DNA of 64,000 bases from Cheilinus undulatus (GCF_018320785.1 NC_054869.1:19478698-19542697), one strand, 5' to 3'; counted from the first letter of the stretch, positions 22,570 through 35,539 are shown. Program-made: numbers and translations. Notes: generated by a model not told the origin, from the letters alone.

Positions 22570-24888
22570 ATGTATCACAAGGAGAAGAGCATCCAGATCA
22601 AAAACAGCGCCTCGTCGCTTTACAACAACCTGAGCGTGCAGCGCATCGCCCCGCGGCGCCTCACCTACTTCACCGTGGTTCACGCTAATGTGGTGAACAT
22701 GGTCAGCGCCTCCTGGGACGGCCTCAACTACTCTCATCGTCAGCTTCAGTCGAAGGAGCCCAACGTCGCCACAAGTACATCTCTCATCATGCAGGTTAGA
22801 CCACAGTGATACACTGATATTTGGCATATAGCATTTTAATCAAATGAACTTCTACTTACCTTCTATGCTATATGAGTCCACCATTCATATGGCACACAGG
22901 CTAATTAGAAGTTTGGAATTTAGTCTTCTGGATCACAACACTAACAAAACCCCACCACCTCACAAAACTTCAAGAGCAATTTAAAACTACACCTACTTTA
23001 TTTAAGTATTGGCCTGCTGTGTTTCATTCTGTTGCAAAGGGACTTTCATGTGCCTGGATTACAAAATAACAAAATCCTGTGTCTTCATTTATAGGCTGCA
23101 TTTTGTGTTTTGCCCTCTCGTGACCTGCTTGTGGTGACCTCTCAGAAAGGCATCCAGGTGTGTTTTTCAAATGTATCTGCTGCAGCCATAAGTAGCTGTC
23201 AGATTAGAGGACAGCTTTGTAAATTCTGCTAATTCTTATAAGATCTATCATTGTATGTTATGAAAGTGCAGAATTCTATATTGGTTAATTTTACAGATAA
23301 GGTTATTTTTCATTTATTCACTTGTTGTTTTTTACAGATGTATGAATCTGATGGCTCTATCATGGTGTACTGGCATGCATTGGATACTCCGGAAACACCT
23401 ACAGGTGAATTCACACACTAGGTGCTCTGCATATCAAGTAATAAAGGGGTTTTGTTTGTCTTACAAAAATGTAGTTCATTCACATAACTTTTTTTGTGTC
23501 CCAGCTCAAGCCGTGTTTGCTCGAGGGATTTCCGCAGTGTGGCAGAATTATATATGTGTTGGTAAGTAGAGCAAAGTTTTAATGTATGAAAATATCAAAA
23601 TACAAGCTCCTCAGTCTACCGTTTCTGTCTCTCTCCAGGTGTTTCCTCTGGATCCATCCTAGTATTTGATGTTCCCAGTAAAGGCAGTAATATCACACTG
23701 TCTGAGGTGCTAGAAGAACATAAGGAGCCCATCACAGACTTGGCCTCAGAGTGTTCTGGCAGCCAGGTACGGGTGTATTGTTCACTGTCCATGATCTGTC
23801 TGTGCCAGAACAGGGTAGCTCTAATTTTTCCACGTACCTGAGTAAATTCCTACTTATGTAATATTTCTAGGAAAAACAAATGCTTCATCGTTTGCATAAT
23901 CCCTTTGTCTGTCTGTCTCCCTCCCATCAGGAGTGTATAGCTGATCTGGTCAGTGCAGATGATGGGGGCAGTCTGTGTGTGTGGAAGTCTGGGGAGGAAT
24001 TTCAGCTGCTTAATAAGATTGCTGGTTTTGAGTAAGATATATTCAAGTGTTTTTGGTGTAGCAGGTTGAATTAAGCTAAAGTGATGGTAGCAAACTAATA
24101 TTATAACCCATCATCTTTCATATTAATCTTCCTTTATAATCCTGTTTCCTCTTTATGTCATACTATTTAAAAACAAAATAACATTAATGTACTCTACTTA
24201 ATGTTTCTCAATGCTTTCCACTGCCCTTTGTTTCTTCTTTATTTCACCTCCTCAATCTAATCCAATGTCCATTATCTCATCTTTTTCCGTAATGAAAATG
24301 ATGCTCCATCCTCCTCACCGCTCTCAGTATGACATGTTCATCAGTCAAGCTGTGGAAAGGTACAGTGGTGGCAGGTTATGGTTCAGGCCAGATCCGTATT
24401 TATGAGGCTGTGACAGGAATTCTGCATGCAGAAATCAATGCCCATGCTCGCTGGATATATTCGCTGGACATTGCACCTTTTTCAGGGCTAGTAAGTTTCT
24501 TAAACCTTATCCATAAGAAAAACAACATTATTTTTTTTACCAACAGTTTATAATTTTGATCTTAACCATGATCATTATGCTTTTGTGCTTTAGCTCCTTT
24601 CTGCAGCTGAGGACTCTCTGGTCAGGGTGTGGCACCTGACACTGACCCCAGAGACCAACAGTGTGGAGGTCACTGGTCTTAAAATTAAATACAAAGCTTT
24701 CCACAATGACACAACTTTATTATGATAACATTGTCCTTTTTTCTCTTTTGTTTTAGGTTGCACATTTGCACAATGAGTGTGTGACAGACACACAGATCTG
24801 CGGGGCCAAGTTCTGTGACGGTGATGGTTATGCCTTTGCAGTGACGGGATATGATCTGAGTGAGATTATTCGTTACACACAGACATAG
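22570..24888 (+). CDS. wdr54: WDR54, WD-repeat protein 54
   Basis: Nine coding exons: 22570-22794, 23095-23157, 23338-23404, 23505-23561, 23639-23766, 23931-24031, 24328-24490, 24594-24668, 24757-24888 (stop TAG 24886-24888). Phases are consistent and the product is 336 residues; human WDR54 is 334. Conserved blocks run from end to end: NNLSVQRIAPRRLTYFTVVH, TSQKGIQMYESDG, QAVFARGI, SSGSILVFD, SADDGGSLCVWKSG, VVAGYGSGQIRIYEA, EINAHAR, LLSAAEDSLVRVWHL and ECVTDTQICGAKFCDGDG. It is a cytoplasmic WD40 beta-propeller protein, reported in mammals to affect EGF-receptor/ERK signalling; the fish role is unknown. A 5' untranslated exon ends at 22225 and the next begins at 22521. It runs head to head with the C2orf81 homologue. 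A transposon starts 27 bp after the stop. Confidence 0.97.
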
Positions 24889-24915
24889 GATTTTAATCTC
24901 ATTGAGGAAAAGTGT

Positions 24916-26314
24916 ATTACAGTTTTTCACAATTGCTAAAACACGTTTTCCCATTCCCCAAACCAAATGGCCAGTTAGTTAAAACAATTTATCCAATCAG
25001 CCGCCCTGTTGCCAAACCTGAAACACTTTTCCTAGTTAGACACAATTTGCAAAACCCATTTTTTTTTCCAAACTTATAAACACAATGTCACTCTCTAAAA
25101 CACAATTTGCATTGTAATGTGCTTGTGATGCAGAATAGTAACCACTGGTGGCAGGAGTTAGGCACAATTAAAGCACAGTTGTCACCTTTTAAACACAGCC
25201 GGTCAAAACTGAAAACACTTGTCTCTGATGATGTGGGACCAAATTACACCAGTTCAGAGAGCAAAAGTGAATTATCTGAGTAGGAGGAGTTTATGTAAGA
25301 GGATTACGAGGAAGAAGCTGAAGATGGAGAGGAAGACCAACACCAAGAACAGACATTTCAAGGGATGCATGATATATAGTATGATATTGACAGCAGATAT
25401 GTTGGCTCTAAATTTGCCTATATCAGCTGTAAATATTGGCCATACCAGTAAGTATGTTAGTGGAATTTTAGTTTGGACCAACAAGACCAACACCAGCTGA
25501 AGCCTTTCTTCATTCATCATCATTCATTACACTTTAAAGTGGATTTTTTGATTTATTCATCCTCAGACTTTAAATTTTGGGTTTCAAGGACTGTAGATTT
25601 GGGACCGACTACATTTAGATATCTGTATCAGCTAAAATAATTTTGTTAATATTGGCATATTAGATATCAGCAAAAATCCAATATTGTGCATCTCTAGATA
25701 TTTTAGATGAAATTCAATTAAGAGTGATCAACAAAGTTCTTTCTCATGGAGTGAAAACTATCAGATATGTAAACTCTGACTGAGTTGTAAATATTTCTCA
25801 AGAGAAAACAACAAACAAAACCAGAAGAAGAAAACATGACTCTCACACACCACTGTCTGCTCTTCTAATTCCAACAGTATCCCAACATTTTTGGTACTCA
25901 GCCCTTGAGTGTTGTTTGCTATGATTAATCAACCTAATGAAGGCCTGAGTAATGTTGAGTTTTGAAACGATGCAGAAAATCTCTTCTGTATTATATCATC
26001 TGTTTTAATTACCAACTATTTTCTGTCTTATCACTGACTAAAAAAAATAACTTTTCCCATTGACTTCAGTGTTTTCTGTTTTGCTTTAGTGTCTGACTTT
26101 TGACTGCAGTGTCTTCAATGTGAGAACAAAGTTTGATTCTGAGTGCAGTAAGGACTGTTTTGATGAGATGATTGTGTGATTTTGACAGATTAAGACACAG
26201 ATTAAGAAGTTTTGTGAAAATAGCTTAAAAAAAACTGGTATTTGTGTTCAATGTTTTGAGAAAAGGTAGGAAGAGTTTGAGAAAAGTATCCTTGCAATTG
26301 TGAAAAACTATAAT
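24916..26314. mobile_element. 1.4-kb TIR transposon, family not identified, carrying a nested MITE
   Basis: The left terminus (24916-24936, core CAGTTTTTCACAATTGC) and the right terminus (26294-26314) are inverted copies matching at 20 of 21 positions. The left subterminal region repeats AAACACAATTTGC-like motifs. No transposase frame is visible, so it is non-autonomous. A hAT MITE (25360-25696) has inserted into it and is therefore younger. It lies directly after WDR54 and probably contributes to its 3' untranslated region. Confidence 0.75.
25360..25696. mobile_element. hAT-type MITE, copy 3, nested in the TIR transposon
   Basis: Ends AAGGGATGCATGATAT and ATATTGTGCATCTCTA match the family at 5322-5703, and the interior TATCAGCTAAAATAATTTTG motif is shared. 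Flanks GACATTTC (25352-25359) and GATATTTT (25697-25704) agree at six of eight positions, a decayed 8-bp duplication. Length 337 bp. Confidence 0.8.
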
Positions 26315-26555
26315 GGTTTGATGGATATCTGAAAGTATAAGATGACCAAAAGAGGGGAGTCAAAAACCACCTAGTCATGATAAAGTTAGGAAGATGTAAG
26401 GATGGAGGAATGTTTTTAAAAATGAGCATTGTTTAAAGACATGTCTGTTATTATATATGTAAGGACATTAGCATTAAAGAAATAATGCAGAAATAATGTG
26501 TAACAGTTTCTATAAATATTTTATGTACAAAGATTTTCATGTTTGTGGATGTAAC

Positions 26556-26580
26556 TCTAAAAATAAAGTATTCTATTTTG
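26556..26580 (+). promoter_or_regulatory. Possible distal polyadenylation signal for WDR54
   Basis: AATAAA occurs at about 26565 in CTAAAAATAAAGTATTC, some 1.7 kb after the stop codon. I saw no AATAAA between the stop and the end of the inserted transposon. Weak evidence; cDNA ends would decide. Confidence 0.25.
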
Positions 26581-26599
26581 CTTTCTGATATACCCGTTT

Positions 26600-29320
26600 C
26601 TTTGTTCAGAGAAAGCTGTGGTGTTTGTGGGTTTCTTGTGTTTAAAAATGTCACCACTAGATGGAGTCGTGGATTAATGTTTTTGAGCAGGGTAATGATG
26701 ATGAGGTTCAATAGAGGGCAGGGTGGAGTCGTCTAAGGCATGATGAATGAAAGACATTACTGGAGCAACTTCACATTTTGATAAGCCACATGAAGCAGAC
26801 CTCAAAACACAGGCCACTCATGCCAGGCAATATCAGCGCAACTATCTGGGGGGGGGGCTTCTAATTTTTCTGTTTAGTTCATCAGCCACTTTCTTTTTTA
26901 CTTTAAACATCCTTTATCCTGTTGCATCCACTCTACTTGTGACAAACTTCAAAAATTGATATACTCTTTATTTTTTTTTGCAGTTAAATAGATCTTTATG
27001 TGCTTGCCCCACACACACACACACCACCACCACACACACACACACACTTTATGTTACATTGATAATGTTCATGGAACTTATACATTTTGTTACATCTTTT
27101 TAATGGGAAAGAATCTTTTTATTTAACCTTTATTTCAAGTCATTTACTGTGACACAATACAAAAAAGAAACAATTCGAACAAACCAAGAAAGTATGATAC
27201 ACAGTAAAAACACTAACATACTATTTAAGTTTTAAATCAAATTAAAAATCATTTAAAGTTGAGGGAGTACTTCATTGAATTAATAGTACACAGAGAAGAT
27301 TTTAGGTTTGTTTCCTGGACACCGTGGTGTCTTATCCCAGGTCACAAGTTTCTTTTGGTTCACAGCAGGCCTTCACTACAATCCTATTCCCTTTATCACT
27401 GCATGTAAGATAAGAAGAATCAGGTCAGCGAGGAATTGTGTGCTGTTTTTCAGTCATTTCAGGACTAAGCATCTATAAAATCCCTGAGTTCTTTTCTGGT
27501 TTGCAGTCAACACTGGTCACATAACATCATCTGACAAGACTGTTATGAGCCCACACACATGGCAGATTATGTAACTTATATTTGGTTGGTACCAGCTGAC
27601 AGTCATGTCAATGCTGATGGCCTGGTCAAATGTGAAGCGTAATCATACACTCTGTGACATTAACACACAAACAGTCATTATGGAATCAATGGTTTTTAAT
27701 ATGCTGTGTTGTGTGATGCCTCTGTGCTCCCTACCAGGGTGGGGTGACTAACTACACTGGCCGTAGAGGGTCAGTGGAAGACTAAGCTGTCAATACTAGG
27801 TCCCAAATGACGGGCAGATTACATAACTAACTGGGACAGCTCAGAGGGAGGGAAGGTTAGCCAAAAAGTGATACATGAAAAACGCAAGGGATTGAAAGAG
27901 CATAAGAGGTACAGAGATTTCTACAAGAGCTGGGTGAAGAGAGGGATGAGAGCACTGAGGGGGGATATGACATCATTTATCTATGAAAAAAATTATGATG
28001 GGGAAAAACAACAGCAGTCACTTATTCCCTGTCAACTGAGTCAATAGTCCTGTGTGACGCTAGCCTAGTCCTGCACACAGCCTCAGGGCCACTCATGCTG
28101 CGCAATGCTACAGTGCTTGTCAATAGTCAGCTTTTAGGTGTAACACACAGCTGAGCACACAGTGTAAGAGAAGTCCGACCCAGTGGTGCAGTGCAGGGTG
28201 TATACGGGTACACGGGCTCTCCATACAGTATACTCACTCACTTTTAGTCTCTCTTTGATGCTCATCAGTCAGTAGTATGCCGTATTTTTTTCCTTAAGAT
28301 GGAAAAGGAACTTGCCCTGCTCTGCCTCAAAATTGCCGTTGTTGGTTCAATGATGCAAATAGAGTGATAACACTACTTCCTTTCAGCCTCCCTCATAATG
28401 ATGAATAATCCTTACAACTGGAAGACAAGCAGGAGATGTTTAGTGTTGATGTGTCAATCCAGATGGCCTGTTTTAAGGTGTATTTCCAAGAACAGTGCAA
28501 ATCAGGCTTTTTATCCTTTGCTGGATGGGTTGCTAAAAATGTGGGGCATAAATTAAGAGTGTACTCATCTCTACAGGCACCACTACACCATTGGTCAGAC
28601 CCAACAGGAAGTATTAATCTATGGGGACTGTGTCAGTCTTTTAGGTTCAAAGATCAGCCTTGAAAGGTCTGATAATCATGTCAGACCTGAACACGTTTTA
28701 ATTCATTCTTGCCTTGGTTTCTGACAATAAGAACTTGTTTTTTCCCCCCAAACTAATCCATGTATGACTGCATGGAAAAATGTTCATTGTGTAACCTAAA
28801 TCATCCTTTTCTGTGATTGGATGCAAAATGTCATGTAGAAACATGCAACAAATAACTTGTCTCTCTTCTAATTTCAATGCTAATTGTTTGCAGAGAGATT
28901 TGTTGTGGGAGTGTAAGTCTTACAGATTACGAGGCATGCCTTATTTTCTAGTTAAATGTCATGCATTGTGTGATTTGCACTGATCTGGCCTTGGTCTCAA
29001 CTCAGGCTTAAATCCCTCTAAGTTGTTGTCAGGTCTCAGCACACTTTAGTCTTGATCACAAATGGGACTTGGCTCAGGTGGTCTTGACAACAACACAGCC
29101 ATGCATGTGTGCACAGGTGTGTGTGCAAAATTAAAACAGGATAAAAGCATCCTTTTTTTTTTTTAACTTACATTCCTGTTAAGATAACAAGCATTTATTG
29201 TCAGTGGGAATGACAAGACAATAACAGATTCGTCAGGTCTCAATTAAAAGTGGTCTGATGTGTGAAATGATAAAGTAACTCAGAAAAACAATGACCATAA
29301 TGGAAATAAAGAGGCACCAG
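26600..29320. other. Intergenic stretch with no recognised gene
   Basis: Apart from the CA repeat near 27.0 kb and a G run at 26850, nothing assignable was seen. The short open frames (for example 28436-28663) have no family similarity and no supporting splice structure. Confidence 0.5.
26990..27050. repeat. (CA)n microsatellite
   Basis: Runs of ACAC interrupted by ACCACCACC between about 27008 and 27048. Confidence 0.9.
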
Positions 29321-29326
29321 ACTTTA

Positions 29327-30843
29327 CAGTGCCTGTAAAATGTATTCATCCCTTTGGATGTTTTACCCTTTAATTGGTACCCTTTATATGGTCACTATGA
29401 TTTTGCTTTTTGGGCCAAAAAATACAAAAAACCCTCTTTGATGCCAAAATTGAAAAAAGTATTTAGTAGATGCACCTTTGGCTGCAATCACAGCCCTGAA
29501 TCTCTGTGGATAGGTCTCAATCAGGTTTGCAAATTTGGACACTGCAATTTTACTCCATTCTTCCTCACAAATTTACTCAAGCTCTCTCATGTTGCATTGG
29601 GATCCAGGAGTGAGCAGCCACAAATTTTCAACTGGATTGAGGTCTGCGCTTTGACTCAGCCACTCCAGAACATTCACCTTGTTGTCTTTAAACCATTTCT
29701 GTGTAGCTTTCACTGTATGGTTCAGGGTCACAGTCCTGCTGGAAAATAAATCTTCTTCCCAAGCCGTAGTTTTCTTGCAGACTGAATAAGATTGGCCACC
29801 CAGATTTTCCTATATTTTGCCACATTCCTTTTTCCCTCTGACTTTACTAGCCCTCCAGGGTCGGCTGCTGAGGACCATCCCCGCAGCATGATGCTGCCAC
29901 CACCATGCATCACAGTGGGGATGGTGTGTTTGTGGTGACGTGCAGTGTCTGTTGTCCGCCTAACATAGCGTCTTGTCTGATGACTGAAAAGCACCTTTTT
30001 TGTCTCATCAGACCAAAAAACCTTCTTCCATTTGACTGTGGAGTCTCCCACATGCCTTTTTGGTGAAATCTATTCAAGATTTAATCTGAGTTTTCTTCAA
30101 CAGTGGCCTTCTGTTTACCACCCTCCCATAAAGCTTTGACTGGTAAAGAACCAGGTCAACAGTTGTTGTATTCAGAGTCTTTCCTATCTCAGCTGCTGAA
30201 GCTTGTAACTCTTTCAGAGTAGTCATCGGCGTCTGCGTGGCCTCTCTCACTAGTCTCCTTCTTGCCTGGTCACTCAGTCTATGAGGACGGCCTTATCGAG
30301 GCAGATGTGTCATGTTCCTTCAGTTGTTGATGATGGATTTACATTAACTGAACTCGGGGGGATGTTCAGTGCCTTGGAATTTTTTGTTTCCATCCCCTCA
30401 GTTACACTTTTCAGTAACCTTTTCCCTGAGTTGCTTGGAGTGTTCCTTTGTCTTCATGGTGTAATGGTAGCCAGGAATACTGATAAACCAGTGACTGGAC
30501 CTTCCAGAACCAGATGTCTTTATATTACTGTCACTTGAGACACATTCACTGCACTCAGGTAATCCCCATTTCACTAACTGTGAGACTAGTTGCACCAAAT
30601 AGCTGGACCTCTGTTGAATTAGGTCAATCACTTTTAAGGGGGTGACTATTTATGCAGTCACTTATTTTATATGTCATATTTTTATTCAGTTTACATTACT
30701 TTATAGAAATTTTCTTTCACTTTAACAAAGAGTGTTTTTTGTATTTTTTGTCAAATAATTCAAATTGTATTGACCATTATGGATTTATATAATCAATTAA
30801 AGGATAAAGCATCCAAAGGAGTAAACACTTTTTATGCCTGCTG
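29327..30843 (-). mobile_element. Tc1-like transposon relic, transposase on the minus strand
   Basis: The termini are inverted repeats of about 45 bp (left CAGTGCCTGTAAAATGTATT, then CCCTTTGGATG; right CATCCAAAGGAGTAAACACT) flanked by TA on both sides, the Tc1/mariner signature. The transposase is broken. An N-terminal piece starts near 30457 (MKTKEHSKQLREKV). A DDE-region piece at 29740-30051 contains WKKVFWSDETKKVLF and TVMHGGGSIMLRGW. Frameshifts separate the pieces. Length 1517 bp. Confidence 0.9.
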
Positions 30844-30849
30844 TAATTC

Positions 30850-33800
30850 AGCTTCTGGGCTATCAAAGCATGTGTCATAGTCTGATTTATTAAAGTGCAT
30901 GACAACCTAGACAAGTTTGATCAGTGCACAAACAAAACTACTCGGGTATCGACCAAGCCCGGATTGTCAAATGTCACGCTACAATACAAGTTCATCCATC
31001 AGGACCAGTTATGGCCTCTTTTGTTTGTGGGTGTTGCATGCATTGGGACTATTGCTTTGTTTGTGTACATACCACAGCATGAATATCTTTTAAGGCTATT
31101 TGTGTGTTAGCTCATTATTTTGCTGTCGGAGGAGCAATTTATCCCTTGCCCATCCAGCTTTGTGGCATATGCCTGGGCCTGAGTCTGCAGCTAAGCCCTG
31201 CAGGGATGGAGCCTCACCGGGGGGATGAAAAGCCTAAAGCCCCTCCAGCCTGCTTCCACAGACACAGCAGCTCTTTGACGAAGCAACCAGGAAACAGGCT
31301 CCCACAGACATGCCGTATAAATAGATCTTCCATTTTAAACACACCGAAATGGGAAGGAGGGGGGGATAACAAATTGACAGACCAGAAAAAGTGCCTCTGC
31401 TGACTGACAGATGCACAGATATGGAAAATGTGGCATTAAGGCAGACAAATGCAGAGATGCAAATCAGAAGTAAATCGAATTGCAATTGAACCACAAACAA
31501 CATTTGTAGGTAAGAAGATATACTGACATCAGCAGTGCAACTCTAAAGCACTGAAAGACTGTGAGATTCTCTACTTGTTGAGTTATTCTATATCAGATAT
31601 CATCTGATTTAGTTTGTGCAGAAACTGTTTTTTTTTCGCCCACTGAGTTGTGAACATCACATAATCATATTCAACTTTCTTCGACACAGTGAAGTATTTG
31701 CCCATTGTTTGATTCTCAGCTGGTACCATAGGGTTTATTTTTTGTGGAAAATTTGATTTTCTTTGGTAAATAAAGACTTCCTTTTGGGGAAAACAAGTTT
31801 AAACCATATAAATTAAAACCATGATAAAATAAGCACACACCATTAATCTGGCTCCCTTATAGGTATTGTTCTTGTCCAATACTTTACTTTTGAAGCTTAC
31901 AGTAAGAATGAAATGTTCTAAATGTGAACTATATTGAAGTTTTGTTCTATGCAAACAGATGGTTGCGTTCTAACATTACTCTACTGTTTGATAATTATTA
32001 TTGACTCACAAGGCCAATTAGTTTGCAGTTAAGTGTGTAGAAACACTCCTGGTATGATTGTAGGTCAAACAAGTTCAGTAAAGAGAGAAAGGGTGTGTAA
32101 ATAAATGTGATTCCACCATGATGATTATAATGATCGGAATGTGGAGTAACTTGTTCTGCAAATATGAACCAATGACAAAAAGTAGGTGGATGGCAATGCA
32201 TTTTGGAAGGATCTGTTTTATTACTACAACTAGATTAAAGTTAAGCTGTGCCAAACCCATCCATCTGTGCACCCCTGTGAGCTTCTGTGCAATATTCAGC
32301 CCTATCATGGAAAGCTACACGCCCACACATGTCATGCAAGGACAGTCCAAGCTTCCTGTGGGCCTCTGGATAGGGGGAAATGTCTCAACACACAGCTCTG
32401 ATGGAGTCTAAACATCTCTGGAAAGCTTGTATCAAAGAGTGACATGTTGAGACTCCATTGGTGAGAAGGAGAGAGAAAGATTAGAAGATATATACTTTAA
32501 AATGCTGTCAGACTCTGGAAAAGCTGTTCAGTCTTGTTTAAAAGTTTGACATCTTATGCTCTATTACTGGGTTTGCCAGCCCTGACATATAATCTGCATC
32601 AACCACGGAGCTTGAAGTTTAATTAATGGCTACAGGGTGGATATGCATGGCCAGGTCTCTATCCTAGTTGACAGGTTGCTATGATAGCAGCTTTTCAGGT
32701 AGGCACACCCTTACCAGATACAGACTGATACTTGGTGGAAGATTGAATACTTCTATCAAGTCATATTTAATCATTTTGATTCAGAAAAGGAGAAGTTTTT
32801 TAAATCAATAAAGCTACATTTGCATGTACGGGGCGAAATCCACAAAGCATTCAGACGTTCTGCTCTGTCCACAGGGTGCCTCAAAATTATAAACAGCCAA
32901 ATGTTCTTCAAAGTTGCTTTTCTAGCAGACTTCATATAATTGGTCATATTTACCAGTGCAGTCAGGTTTAAGACATTTCTGTATTGCTTTTGTGAAACCA
33001 AATGCTGTCATCTTTCTTTCATACAGTTTGTTGACTGATTGCTTAAACACTGCCACTAAGTGTGTTACAGTCCAAAAAGGCCCAAATGTAACATTTAAAG
33101 AATGCAATCCACTTGCTTGTTCAGCTTAGTTAGAAGAAGGGATTCTAAGTCTAATTCTGAGGGATTTCTGACACTAACTTCCATGGTGCATGGAGGATGC
33201 ATGAAGTCTTGGGGAAACCAGAAAGCTCCAGCAACACTTGTAGTTTAGAGAACAACTTTATTAGATCATCCAGGATGACCCTGATGAAGGCCACAAGCTG
33301 AAACACATCTGTTTAATTAAGGTATTCTCTAAACTACAAGTACTGCAGGAGCTTTCTGTTTCCTCCTGGTGCTGTTTGGTCAATGTCCATGTCTGCATGC
33401 TGCAACATCTGTGAGCTCTTATTGACCTTAAATGGTACCATAACAGGGGTCCAGCAACTCTTCCTTCATAAAACTTATTTTCTGCTTCCCTTTTAAACAG
33501 ATAAAAAGTACTACTGTTTCCCTTTACAGCCCAATCTACAATTATAAATTGTCTTTGAGTTGGTTGAGGATAAAAGGCTATCAGACAGGCTATTTAAATA
33601 CAGCCTATTGTATATCAGCTTTTATAAAGTGTCCCCAAACTCTCCACACACGCATTGCACAGCCCTAACGTCACTCAGAAGCTGTGGGGATGCACAAGGA
33701 CTTAAGTGCATTAGATTAGAGTAAAATAAACATGATCAGACCTTGCCATCTGCACTGGGATGGCATGGTTGCCTAGCACTGGGCACTGTTTGGTTTGTCT

Positions 33801-34820
33801 GACGTTGATGTGCTGACGTTGTGTGTGCTGTGTGTTATTCCTGTGAGTATGAGGCTGTATGTGCAGAAGGCACCAGTCAGATGATGATGGATTCATTTTT
33901 CAGACATTCTTCCAAATACAGTCAGTCTCATTTCAAAACGGTGTGTCATTTTATGATTGTGTGTCTCTGAGTGTATTTTTACTTATATGTACAATAGTAA
34001 TAATAGATGTTTGATGGAACCAGCATGACTAACATGCTGTTTTTAAACTAAAACAATACCATAAATAATAATTTACCAATTTTTATTCAAGGGAGTCTGA
34101 ATTTTAATACAAATTTTGTTACTTTAAATTCTCAAGGTCTCATTTTCTCAACCCTAAATATCTCTTTTACTGCCTTTGTGTGAGTCTCATAATTGTCACA
34201 ACAATAATACCTGCAATAAACTGGCAACCTGTTCCAGTGTGCTCCGTGAGTGAGACAGTTAATAGGGTTAATTTGAAAGAGACAAATTACTGTCTGCAGG
34301 GGGAGTCTCATATATCAAAATACATACAAATTTCCATCAAACATTCAAGCTGTGTGTGGCTGTCTTTCTCTGCAGACTTCCAAACAGACAGTTTACAGAT
34401 ACAGGTTATCTGATGCATCAGTTGGAAACACATATAATACAAACTGTCTTTACACTAAAGAGAGTCCCAAAGTTCAGCAGCCATGAATAAAAGAGGTGAT
34501 TTGGCAGTAATAACAGCATTTTCACAACATTCATTTTATAATTGAACCTTAATCTGAGGTTGAATTTAATCCAAACTGTCTGAATTTTAGTGTGATCCTG
34601 ACGATTTCCACCAAGCAGTCTGATCTGATACAGTTACACTTTGGCACTGTGTGGCAGGGGCTCAGCTAGGTTGAACCCCAAATAAGAAAATTAAACAGGG
34701 TCCCTCTTAGCCAGCCAGCTAAACAAAAATGTTGCGCAGTTTTACCAATATCTATGCATTTCAATGCATTTTTAACAATTTCCTTTTATTGAGCAGCATT
34801 TTTACTTTGGTTAAATAAAA
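30850..34820. other. Intergenic stretch with no recognised gene
   Basis: AT-rich, with scattered short open frames and no recognisable protein family. It contains the inverted repeat at 33221-33357, listed separately. Confidence 0.5.
33221..33357. repeat. Short inverted repeat (hairpin / MITE-like)
   Basis: The left arm (GAAAGCTCCAGCAACACTTG, continuing TAGTTTAGAGAA) and the right arm (TTCTCTAAACTACAAGTACT, continuing GCAGGAGCTTTC) pair across a loop of about 72 bp. The loop contains GATGAAGGCCACAAGCTGAA. One arm mismatch cluster is visible. No coding potential. Confidence 0.75.
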
Positions 34821-34849
34821 TTCACTTGTGTTTTTTCCTTCACATTAGT

Positions 34850-35455
34850 TTAGGTGTTATCAGCCTCATCTTTCTTTCTGTCCCTCTTTTCTTCATCGCT
34901 GTTTGCCTTATTTTGCTCTCTGTCCCTGCTTCTTCGCATCTGTCATCCTCATTTTGCCCTCTGCCTTGCATTCTCCTGCGTCATCCTCCTCATGTTGCGC
35001 TCTGTTCCTGCATCCTTCTCCTCCATCATTTTCTCCTTGCTCTCTGTTCCGGCTATCTTCTCCCCCATATCCTTACGCTGCTCTCTGACTGTGCTTTGCC
35101 TCCTCTGTCATCCAAGTCTTGTTCTGTCCCTGCTTTCTTCTCCTCCATCATCATCATTTTGCTCTCTGCTCATGCCTTCTTCTCCTCCTACATCATCTTC
35201 ATCTCACTCTCTGTCCCTGCTTTCTTCTCCTCCTACATCATCTTCATCTCACTCTCTGTCCCTAATTTCTTCTCCTCCTACATCATCTTCATCTCACTCT
35301 CTGTCCCTGCTTTCTTCTCCTCCACACTGTTATCTTACTTTCTGGCCCTGCCTTCTCCTCCTCTGTCATCCTCATCTTGCTCTCTGTCCCTGCTTTCTAT
35401 TCCTCCTTTGTATCCTCTTCTTGCTTTCTGTCACTGCTTTCTCCTTCTGGAGGAA
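34850..35455. repeat. Polypyrimidine minisatellite, 45-bp unit
   Basis: The plus strand is strongly C/T-rich. Between about 35188 and 35325 a 45-bp unit (TTCTTCTCCTCCTACATCAT, then CTTCATCTCACTCTCTGTCC) recurs about three times nearly identically. Diverged TCTCTGTCCCTGCTT-type units continue on both sides. The long open frames here (up to 226 codons) are by-products of the missing purines. Confidence 0.85.
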
Positions 35456-35539
35456 TGGTAAACTATACTGTTTGGACATTTTTGAAGGGACAGACAACCC
35501 CCCAACCCCTCACCCCAGTTTTTATACTTTTTGATACAA

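Noticed and set aside
34826..35534. Two overlapping plus-strand open frames of 211 and 226 codons
   Set aside because: They lie in a C/T-only minisatellite; the predicted Ser/Leu/Phe/Cys strings are frame translations of the repeat.
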